From the NCBI GenBank assembly GCA_016867655.1, contig VGJA01000087.1, forward strand, positions 1 through 5,015: 5,015 nt of DNA, read 5' to 3'. The translations under genes and the position numbers were made by a program. Under the pieces are notes generated by a model that was given only the letters and a program-made list of their open reading frames with translations, did no database searches and was not told the DNA's origin. The stretch is from Candidatus Altarchaeales archaeon. GTDB lineage: Archaea > Altiarchaeota > Altiarchaeia > IMC4 > SCGC-AAA252-I15. Shown piece after piece: positions 1-3,397 of this stretch (within the stretch, counting starts at the first letter, position 1; every line of letters starts with the position of its first letter).

Positions 1-939
1 TGCATCCCAGAAGAGAGGCCGATAGGCGAATACATAAAAAACGGCTTGGTCATCTTGGACAAGCCGAGGGGTCCTACAAGCCATCAAACCGCATCCTGGG
101 TTAAGGAAATACTTGGGGTTCAAAAGGCAGGGCATTCTGGCACGCTAGACCCTGCTGTAAGCGGAGTACTGCCAATAGCAGTAGAAGACGCATCCAAAAT
201 ACTTGACTTCCTTTTGGGAGAAGACAAAGAATACATAACAGTAATGCGCCTGCATGCTGACGTAAAAAAAGAAAAGCTGGAAAAAACCCTCAAACAATTC
301 CAAGGCAAAATCTATCAAAAGCCGCCGCTCAAGTCTGCAGTAAAAAGACAGCTTAGAACCAGAACCATACACAAAATAGAAATATTGGAAATCAATGAAA
401 GAGACATACTGCTCAAAATAAAATGCGAAGCCGGCACTTACATAAGAAAGCTATTGCACGACATCGGTCTCGTATTGGGCGTTGGCGCGCACATGCAGGA
501 GCTTAGAAGAACAAAAGCAGGCCCCTTCAACGAAAACCAGGTTGTGACGTTACACGACCTGAAAGACGCATGGCAGACACTCAAAGAAGAAAAAGACGAC
601 ACACAACTTAGAAAAACAATACTCCCCATAGAACAGGCAGTCCAAAACCACCGGAAAATCTGGGTTAAAGACACCGCAGTAGACGCCATATGCCACGGCG
701 CAAACCTACATATGCCAGGAATAGCCAGACTCCACGCAAACATAAAAAAAGGCCAGGAAACCGCCTTAATGACCCTCAAAAACGAACTAATAGCCATAGC
801 AACCTCAAACCACAACAGCCAGGAACTCTTGAAAAAAGAGCATGGAGTAGCTGCCGAACTGCAGAGAGTCATAATGAAGCCAGGAACCTACCCCAAACAA
901 TGGAAAACCAAACCCAAAAATGAAGACACAACAAACTGA
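1..939 (+). CDS. cbf5: Archaeal Cbf5/TruB tRNA-rRNA pseudouridine synthase, 5' end missing
   Basis: Catalytic subunit of the archaeal box H/ACA ribonucleoprotein, which converts uridine to pseudouridine in rRNA with guide RNA, Nop10, Gar1 and L7Ae; family members can also modify tRNA U55. The frame is open to the first base of the window, and the residues before the first possible start (TTG at 46) already match the family (RPIGEYIKNG, then LDKPRGPTSH), so the true start lies upstream. 312 codons are visible. The catalytic loop GHSGTLDP places the catalytic Asp at codon 50 (bases 148-150). YQKPPLKSAVKRQLRTR and AGTYIRKLLHDIG are further family motifs. From about codon 217 a PUA domain (AVDAICHGANL, PGIARL, TLKNELIAIA) follows, typical of archaeal Cbf5 rather than bacterial TruB. 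Total length fits the usual 320-340 residues. The stop TGA at 937-939 overlaps the start of the next reading frame by 20 bases. Identification is firm; only the start is lacking. Confidence 0.95.
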   Translation, partial: CIPEERPIGEYIKNGLVILDKPRGPTSHQTASWVKEILGVQKAGHSGTLDPAVSGVLPIAVEDASKILDFLLGEDKEYITVMRLHADVKKEKLEKTLKQFQGKIYQKPPLKSAVKRQLRTRTIHKIEILEINERDILLKIKCEAGTYIRKLLHDIGLVLGVGAHMQELRRTKAGPFNENQVVTLHDLKDAWQTLKEEKDDTQLRKTILPIEQAVQNHRKIWVKDTAVDAICHGANLHMPGIARLHANIKKGQETALMTLKNELIAIATSNHNSQELLKKEHGVAAELQRVIMKPGTYPKQWKTKPKNEDTTN

Positions 940-1134
940 AACCTATGAAAACTACCCCCACAAGCGTAATACTGTCAAACCTGCCGTCAATCTCGATATA
1001 CCTCCATAATACTGCTCGCACTACTAAGCCTAGCGGGAAACGCAACAATAAGAACTCAAATAGCCTGCAAACACTGCAAACAACGAAAACTAGGCTGCCC
1101 AGCAGAAAAACTATTCAACAAAAACAAAAAATAA
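920..1134 (+). pseudogene. Small membrane/cysteine protein downstream of cbf5, broken by two +1 frameshifts
   Basis: No single frame is intact, but three frames join into one coherent 70-residue protein if one C is dropped from the run 955-959 and one at 1004-1005. Segment one starts at ATG 920 (MKTQQTETYENYP). Segment two continues as TSVILSNLPSISIYL. Segment three is IILLALLSLAGN, then a tail with CKHCKQRKLGCPAEKLF, ending at TAA 1132-1134. The reconstructed product has a hydrophilic start, one hydrophobic segment (about residues 15-38) and a cytosolic-looking tail with Cys49, Cys52 and Cys59, perhaps a metal-binding CxxC site. I cannot name the family securely. The start overlaps cbf5 by 20 bases, so the two were probably co-translated. 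Either the gene is decaying, or the two extra bases are assembly or sequencing errors; two +1 recoding events in 70 codons is less likely. Codon use (AAA, ATA, CTA) resembles that of cbf5. Confidence 0.7.
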
Positions 1135-1150
1135 AAAAAGAAAGAAAAGG
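1117..1150 (-). terminator. T-rich archaeal terminator after the toxin-antitoxin operon / tRNA-Ser-like remnant
   Basis: Read on the minus strand this is CCTTTTCTTTCTTTTTTTA followed by two further T runs, a typical archaeal oligo-T terminator. Its first 16 bases match the T-rich stretch just after the real tRNA-Ser gene (3266-3281, plus strand). It lies about 130 bases beyond the toxin stop codon. It overlaps the 3' end of the broken gene on the other strand, so the two transcripts converge here. Confidence 0.55.
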
Positions 1151-1223
1151 CTCGCCGAGGTTGGAATCTCCCCCTTGCGGGGATGTGCATCCTTTGGGTG
1201 CACACATACAGGGTTCGAACCCC
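1135..1223 (-). repeat. tRNA-Ser 3'-end remnant with structured insert (direct repeat copy 1)
   Basis: Bases 1135-1167 match the reverse complement of 3249-3281, the last T-loop and acceptor bases of tRNA-Ser plus its terminator, at 31 of 33 positions. On the minus strand it ends TCCAA-CCTCGGC-G, i.e. T-stem, acceptor and discriminator G. At 1211-1222 there is a GGGTTCGAACCC palindrome resembling a T-arm. Between them sit two hairpins: CCCC/GGGG with a TTGC loop (1171-1182) and a 9-bp stem with a TTT loop (1184-1204). I could not fold a D-arm, anticodon arm or matching 5' acceptor strand upstream on the minus strand, so I call it a remnant. A tRNA with a T-loop intron or a split-tRNA 3' piece are less likely readings. 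Confidence 0.6.
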
Positions 1224-1277
1224 AAAATATTATTATGGCAAGACGGTTTAAAATCAGTAGACGTAGGTCTAAGATGG

Positions 1278-1547
1278 TCAGATTAGCTTGTTGAAGTCGT
1301 CGTAGACTTTGCTTCTGTGCCCTATGAACAATACCACCACCTTCTGTTCTTTATGCCATATTTCGTATATCACTCGGTAGTCTCCAACCCTTAGTTTGTA
1401 GTATTCCGATGGCTGCAGGCGTTCTCCCTTTTGCTGTGGAGAATCCTCCAAAGACTTGAACTTCTCAGTAATCCTTTCCCTTGTTGTTTTGTCCAGCTTC
1501 TTAAGGGATGCATTAGCTTTAGGGTGCAAGAATACAGAGTATTTCAT
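1278..1547 (-). CDS. RelE/ParE-family toxin of a type II toxin-antitoxin pair
   Basis: An 89-residue protein with the size and layout of the RelE/ParE superfamily: N-terminal MKYSVFLHPKANASLKKLD, a basic helix region (TTRERITEKFKSLEDSP), then a beta-sheet core LRVGDYRVIYEI, and the C-terminal strand VVVLFIGHRSKVYDDF. The core 'R-x-G-x-Y-R-V-I-Y' and the closing 'GHR-x-x-V-Y' are hallmarks of this fold. RelE members cleave mRNA at the ribosome and ParE members inhibit gyrase; the sequence does not by itself decide between them, though the HRSKVYD end is common in the RelE-like archaeal group. The start ATG at 1547-1545 lies 6 bases after the antitoxin stop and has no good Shine-Dalgarno site, so translation is probably coupled to the antitoxin. 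The stop is TGA at 1280-1278. The full length suggests it is intact. Confidence 0.9.
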   Translation of the reverse strand: MKYSVFLHPKANASLKKLDKTTRERITEKFKSLEDSPQQKGERLQPSEYYKLRVGDYRVIYEIWHKEQKVVVLFIGHRSKVYDDFNKLI

Positions 1548-1553
1548 CTAAGA

Positions 1554-1766
1554 TTACTTCAATGGTACAAGCTTGTCTGGATTAGCTCTCGCCTCCTTGC
1601 TCCTCGCGGAAAGCATTCCAAGAAACTCCCTTGTCTTCTCCCTCTCCTGGTAGTAGGCTATCATCATTTTGATGGCATCACTTCTCGACGCGAAAAAGCC
1701 ATGTTTCACAAGCACGTCAATGAAGTCTACCATTGTCTCCGGCACACGCACATTAACCGAAATCAT
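1554..1766 (-). CDS. Ribbon-helix-helix antitoxin, partner of the RelE/ParE toxin
   Basis: A 70-residue protein, first in a two-gene operon with the toxin. The N-terminus ISVNVRVPETMVDFID is a ribbon-helix-helix DNA-binding strand followed by its first helix, and GFFASRSDAIKMMIAYY is the second helix. Such proteins dimerise, bind the operon promoter and neutralise the toxin with the tail, here the charged stretch MLSARSKEARANPDKLVPLK. The reading frame extends upstream to 1820, but I choose ATG 1766. The extra 18 residues would be translated from the TATA box and operator region and look non-protein-like, and AGGTG sits 7 bases before ATG 1766. The antitoxin-first order and 6-base gap to the toxin are standard. 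The annotated role rests on fold and context. Confidence 0.88.
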   Translation of the reverse strand: MISVNVRVPETMVDFIDVLVKHGFFASRSDAIKMMIAYYQEREKTREFLGMLSARSKEARANPDKLVPLK

Positions 1767-1773
1767 ATCAAAA

Positions 1774-1778
1774 CACCT
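1774..1778 (-). promoter_or_regulatory. Shine-Dalgarno site that decides the antitoxin start
   Basis: AGGTG on the minus strand, 7 bases before ATG 1766. It complements the 3' end of archaeal 16S rRNA and supports the shorter start over the in-frame ATG at 1820. Confidence 0.6.
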
Positions 1779-1797
1779 GTAAACATATATATTTACA
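1778..1797 (-). promoter_or_regulatory. Near-perfect 20-bp palindrome, candidate antitoxin operator
   Basis: TGTAAA-CATATATA-TTTACA, palindromic at 9 of 10 base pairs. It lies between the TATA box and the start codon, over the expected transcription start. Ribbon-helix-helix antitoxins usually repress their own operon by binding such inverted repeats, so autoregulation is the natural inference. Confidence 0.55.
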
Positions 1798-1798
1798 C

Positions 1799-1809
1799 AA
1801 ATATAAATA
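1799..1809 (-). promoter_or_regulatory. TATA box of the toxin-antitoxin operon
   Basis: TATTTATATTT on the minus strand, centred about 38 bases before the antitoxin ATG. With the usual archaeal spacing of about 26 bases, transcription would start near 1779, giving a short leader that carries the Shine-Dalgarno site. Confidence 0.55.
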
Positions 1810-1826
1810 CTTAAAAACAAGTCAAA

Positions 1827-1866
1827 ATGTGGCGATGTGTCTATGTATCAATGTGTTAATGTAACT
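1827..1866. repeat. Five tandem 8-bp repeats, ATGTNNNN
   Basis: Five consecutive 8-base units, each beginning ATGT: ATGTGGCG, ATGTGTCT, ATGTATCA, ATGTGTTA and ATGTAACT. They lie about 18-57 bases upstream of the toxin-antitoxin TATA box and run into the tRNA-end-like repeat at 1865. On the minus strand each unit ends ACAT. They could be a regulator binding array or a simple-sequence relic. Confidence 0.6.
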
Positions 1867-1917
1867 CGCCGAGGTTGGAATTCTGAACCGCGGGGAACCT
1901 ATGGTTCCCCCCAGTTC
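1865..1917 (-). repeat. tRNA-Ser 3'-end-like repeat (direct repeat copy 2) with long hairpin
   Basis: Bases 1865-1881 (CTCGCCGAGGTTGGAAT) are identical to 1151-1167, in the same orientation, 714 bases apart start to start. On the minus strand this reads TTCCAA-CCTCGGC-G, the end of tRNA-Ser. Next to it is an 8-bp perfect hairpin, GGGGAACC/GGTTCCCC with a TAT loop (1892-1910). It is extended by a 6-bp outer stem (1885-1890 with 1912-1917) that forms fully only in minus-strand RNA, where one pair becomes G-U. No complete cloverleaf can be made. Confidence 0.6.
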
Positions 1918-1942
1918 TAAGTTGTTCCTGACCCCCTCCTAC

Positions 1943-1961
1943 ATCTCGCCTTCGGCGAGAT
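1943..1961 (-). terminator. Perfect 8-bp hairpin after the hypothetical gene
   Basis: ATCTCGCC/GGCGAGAT with a TTC loop, 15 bases beyond the stop codon of the gene at 1976-2470. There is no T run after it on the minus strand, so it may be a 3'-end or processing structure rather than a classical terminator. Confidence 0.4.
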
Positions 1962-1975
1962 TTCTCGAGGACTAA

Positions 1976-2470
1976 TTAAACTCCCAATACTAGGAGTGCT
2001 TTACCCTTTTGATAAGCAGTTTCTGAGAAATTGATGAGGTTTTGATTAACTTTTATCAAGGAAGTTAGAATACCCTCCCATTTGATTTCATATTCCTTTA
2101 GACGATATAGTAAGTAGGGTAATCTAAGATCATCATTATCTACTGTTATGAAACTATTTTTCTCCACTATCTGGCAGAATGAGTCAAAGTTATTTATTTC
2201 TTGGAATTGCATTTTCAATGCCTTAAATTGATCAATTAGTTCAGTAAGTTGCTCTCCTTCGAATTTTGTTGAACCATAATAATTGAAGTTAGGGTGGCAA
2301 TTATATAAGCAGGTTGCGAATAGACTGAACAATGCTTCTTTAAGGAATATTGAATTTGACTGCCAATGGTGAATATATCTGTCTCCTTTATCAACAATCT
2401 GAAACTCAACATATGCTCCTCCTTTAACACCTGATTCTGTTACAATATCGTGGATGTCAAAGTCTTTCAT
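1976..2470 (-). CDS. Hypothetical protein, 164 residues, unrecognised family
   Basis: I do not recognise this protein. It looks like a genuine soluble globular protein: mixed charged and aromatic residues, no signal peptide, no clear membrane segment. Visible stretches include an N-terminal DFDIHDIVTESGVKGGAYVEF, an aromatic and Cys-containing middle (FATCLYNCHPNFNYYG), a charged helix-like part (EGEQLTELIDQFKALKMQF) and a hydrophobic C-terminus (GKALLVLGV). The start is ATG 2470, chosen because a TATA-like TTTATAAAA is centred about 24 bases upstream, which would make the mRNA leaderless; no Shine-Dalgarno site is present. The stop is TAA 1978-1976. The gene is visibly more AT-rich than the cbf5 and tRNA sequences around it and lies between two tRNA-end-like repeats, so horizontal acquisition is plausible. 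An immunity or other accessory role could be imagined from context, but nothing in the sequence shows it. Confidence 0.75.
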   Translation of the reverse strand: MKDFDIHDIVTESGVKGGAYVEFQIVDKGDRYIHHWQSNSIFLKEALFSLFATCLYNCHPNFNYYGSTKFEGEQLTELIDQFKALKMQFQEINNFDSFCQIVEKNSFITVDNDDLRLPYLLYRLKEYEIKWEGILTSLIKVNQNLINFSETAYQKGKALLVLGV

Positions 2471-2488
2471 GTCAGATACTAAAATGTG

Positions 2489-2498
2489 TTTTATAAAG
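2489..2498 (-). promoter_or_regulatory. TATA box of the hypothetical gene, leaderless spacing
   Basis: CTTTATAAAA on the minus strand, centred about 24 bases before ATG 2470. That is the spacing expected when transcription starts at or next to the start codon, as in leaderless archaeal mRNAs. Confidence 0.5.
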
Positions 2499-2592
2499 AA
2501 AAATAGAGATAGGTTTCACTGATGCAAGTTTTTGTGGTATTGAGCATAGCGAGATATCGTCTGGGGAGGGTCAGGAAACGTGTTAACTGGGC

Positions 2593-2618
2593 CCAGGTAA
2601 CCACTAAAGGTTACCTGG
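2593..2618. other. Perfect 10-bp hairpin
   Basis: CCAGGTAACC, loop ACTAAA, GGTTACCTGG. It sits at the edge of the GC-rich region, 11 bases before the third tRNA-end-like repeat. There is no T run on either side. Confidence 0.5.
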
Positions 2619-2628
2619 ACGCGGTTCA

Positions 2629-2645
2629 CGCCGAAGTTGGGATTT
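2629..2645 (-). repeat. tRNA-Ser 3'-end-like repeat (diverged copy 3)
   Basis: CGCCGAAGTTGGGATTT on the plus strand. It differs from the reverse complement of the tRNA-Ser 3' end (3247-3263) at one base (A for G in the acceptor). On the minus strand it reads AAATCCCAA-CTTCGGC-G. No TTGGG partner for the T-stem occurs upstream on the minus strand before tRNA-Ala, so it is not a functional tRNA as it stands. Confidence 0.55.
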
Positions 2646-2819
2646 CCCCGAGCCTCCCTAACGGGGACCTCGTCCCTACGGGACTCGGCTGCGGCTTGGG
2701 ATTTCGTCCCTCTCCCCTGCGGGGGGATCGGGACTCTGGAACCCTTCGGCCTCCCGTCGCACGTATAGTGCATGCGGGATTGAAGCGCTAGCGGAAATCC
2801 CACCATCCGCTTCAGGTGT

Positions 2820-2839
2820 ATGAGGACGATAGTCCTCAT
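2820..2839 (-). other. 8-bp hairpin just after tRNA-Ala
   Basis: ATGAGGAC/GTCCTCAT with a GATA loop, beginning 1 base beyond the tRNA-Ala 3' end on the minus strand. It is probably a 3' processing or end structure; it lacks the T run of a terminator. Confidence 0.4.
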
Positions 2840-2840
2840 T

Positions 2841-2983
2841 TGGACTCGTCGGGATTTGAACCCGAGGCCTCTCCCAATCTGGAGCTCGCGAAGTTTCTTT
2901 CTTTTTCGCGAGCGTTTTTCTTTTCCCCAGAGGGGAAAAAAGCTCTGCCAAGGGAGCGATCTACCAGTCTGATCTACGAGCCC
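2841..2983 (-). tRNA. tRNA-Ala(GGC) with a 69-nt intron
   Basis: Decodes GCC (and GCU) alanine codons. On the minus strand exon 1 is 2983-2946 and exon 2 is 2876-2841. The acceptor GGGCTCG/CGAGTCC pairs fully and contains G3-U70, the alanine identity pair; the discriminator is A and CCA is not encoded. The D-arm is GATC-AGACTGGTA-GATC, the anticodon stem CTCCC/GGGAG with loop TTGGCA-T, and the T-arm TCGGG-TTCAAAT-CCCGA. The intron (2945-2877) starts after A37. A full BHB forms: central helix TTGG/CCAG, bulges CA|G and AT|T, and a 5-bp intron helix AGCTT/GAGCT. Inside the intron are two more hairpins, CTCGCGAA/TTCGCGAG and TTTTCCCC/GGGGAAAA. An archaeal splicing endonuclease would be needed to mature it. 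Confidence 0.95.
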
Positions 2984-3013
2984 TTTTTGGGTTTTATTCA
3001 TTGGTGTTTTGTT

Positions 3014-3025
3014 GTTTAAATTAAG
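3014..3025 (-). promoter_or_regulatory. Candidate TATA box of tRNA-Ala
   Basis: CTTAATTTAAAC on the minus strand, centred about 36 bases before the tRNA-Ala 5' end. This leaves room for a leader of about 10 bases. It is the best AT-rich element in the divergent tRNA-Ala/tRNA-Ser spacer for this direction. Confidence 0.35.
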
Positions 3026-3058
3026 TTTACAATACGTTTCCTGAAGTGTTGAATTGCC

Positions 3059-3066
3059 TTTTTATC
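3059..3066 (+). promoter_or_regulatory. Candidate TATA box of tRNA-Ser
   Basis: TTTTTATC, centred about 35 bases before the tRNA-Ser 5' end, nearly the same distance as the candidate for tRNA-Ala. An alternative AT-rich stretch, TTAATAATAATT, lies closer, about 12-23 bases upstream. Confidence 0.35.
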
Positions 3067-3097
3067 GCAAAAACTTAATAATAATTCCTCAAAAAAT

Positions 3098-3263
3098 GCC
3101 GAGGTGGCAGAACCTGGTTCAATGCGCAGGCCTGCTAAAGCCTTTTTCTTTCTTTTCGAAAGAAAGAAAAAGCCTTGGGAAAAAGAAAGAAACGCCCAGG
3201 GCAATAAGGTTTCAGTCAGTCTGTGGTCGAAAGGCCGTTTGGGTTCAAATCCCAACCTCGGCG
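3098..3263 (+). tRNA. tRNA-Ser(GCT) with an 80-nt intron
   Basis: Decodes AGC/AGU serine codons. Exon 1 is 3098-3137 and exon 2 is 3218-3263. The acceptor GCCGAGG/CCTCGGC pairs perfectly, with serine discriminator G at 3263 and no encoded CCA. The D-arm is GCA/TGC with a loop containing GG, the anticodon stem CAGGC/GTCTG with loop CTGCTA-A, the type II variable arm GGTC-GAAA-GGCC, and the T-arm TTGGG-TTCAAAT-CCCAA. The intron (3138-3217) lies after position 37. Its BHB has helix CTGC/TCAG (one mismatch), bulges TA|A and TC|A, and a 6-bp helix AGCCTT/AAGGTT. The intron also holds a perfect 14-bp pyrimidine/purine hairpin (3142-3172) and an 8-bp stem (3172-3179 with 3195-3202). Confidence 0.95.
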
Positions 3264-3267
3264 AACC

Positions 3268-3281
3268 TTTTCTTTCTTTTT
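3268..3281 (+). terminator. T-rich terminator of tRNA-Ser
   Basis: TTTTCTTTCTTTTT, 4 bases after the tRNA-Ser 3' end, the usual form of an archaeal tRNA terminator. The same element follows the tRNA-Ser-like remnant at 1135-1167 on the minus strand. Confidence 0.6.
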
Positions 3282-3282
3282 G

Positions 3283-3314
3283 TCCCCCTTCGGGGATGCC
3301 CAGCAAAGCTGGGC
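3283..3314. other. Double hairpin in the convergent spacer
   Basis: CCCC/GGGG with a short loop (3284-3295), then a perfect 7-bp GCCCAGC/GCTGGGC hairpin with an AAA loop (3298-3314). The first part, TCCCCCTTCGGGGATG, nearly equals bases 1169-1185 in the tRNA-Ser-like remnant, where it is also followed by a triloop hairpin. The rest of the spacer to 3397 holds only the T-rich terminator of the next gene and short palindromes. Confidence 0.5.
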
Positions 3315-3361
3315 AGAAAAAGAAGCTACGGTAGGTGCCTCGAACGGCAAAAACGTGCACG

Positions 3362-3374
3362 AAAAGAAAGAAAA
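3362..3374 (-). terminator. T-rich terminator after the spermidine-synthase-like gene
   Basis: Minus-strand TTTTCTTTCTTTT, 23 bases beyond the stop codon at 3398. It has the same core as the tRNA-Ser terminator. Confidence 0.4.
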
Positions 3375-3397
3375 CGCGTTGGAGGCCGAAGGCTTTG

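Larger units (their letters stand above)
2585..2839. other. GC-rich hairpin-dense region with tRNA-like fragments; no gene recognised
   Basis: No protein is supportable here; the frames crossing it are low-complexity and run through tRNA-Ala. It holds many self-complementary elements: a perfect 10-bp hairpin CCAGGTAACC/GGTTACCTGG (2593-2618), GTCCC/GGGAC and CCGAG/CTCGG stems inside 2650-2692, and GCAC/GTGC near 2760-2772. The 7-bp pair GCCGAAG (2630-2636) with CTTCGGC (2744-2750) would close a structure of about 121 nt. T-loop-like fragments (GGGATTT or GGGATT) occur near 2638, 2698 and 2776. In AT-rich archaea such islands often mark structured RNA, but I could not match tRNA, 5S, SRP or RNase P RNA. 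The upstream stretch 2499-2584 shows nothing recognisable. Confidence 0.45.

Noticed and set aside
438..872. Minus-strand frame of 144 codons
   Set aside because: Shadow of the cbf5 coding sequence on the opposite strand.
945..1286. A 113-codon frame on the plus strand after cbf5
   Set aside because: Only about 15 residues (SVILSNLPSISIYL) look like protein; the rest runs through the terminator and the tRNA-like remnant. The real gene changes frame on both sides of that piece.
1431..1814. Plus-strand frame of 127 codons
   Set aside because: Antisense to the toxin and antitoxin genes, which have clear family motifs and promoter signals.
1554..1820. Longer antitoxin starting at ATG 1820
   Set aside because: The extra codons cover the TATA box and operator palindrome, and AGGTG sits correctly before ATG 1766.
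1827..1866. CRISPR-type repeat array
   Set aside because: Units are 8 bp with no spacers; it is a short tandem repeat.
1867..1956. A 90-nt minus-strand tRNA from GCCGAAG to CCTCGGC-G
   Set aside because: The size suits tRNA-Ser and 6 of 7 acceptor pairs form, but there is no D-arm, anticodon arm or T-stem, and the 5' strand belongs to a perfect local hairpin.
1861..2640. Integron attC sites at the tRNA-end repeats
   Set aside because: No RYYYAAC/GTTRRRY core pair in the right spacing was found, and there is no integrase in the window.
2629..2750. 5S rRNA (about 121 nt with paired ends)
   Set aside because: Length and closing stem fit, but the conserved 5S loop sequences are not present on either strand.
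2516..3001. Minus-strand frames of 161 and 91 codons, and plus-strand frames of 89 and 67 codons
   Set aside because: They run through tRNA-Ala, its intron and the hairpin-dense region, and their products are Arg/Gly/Pro-rich without any domain.
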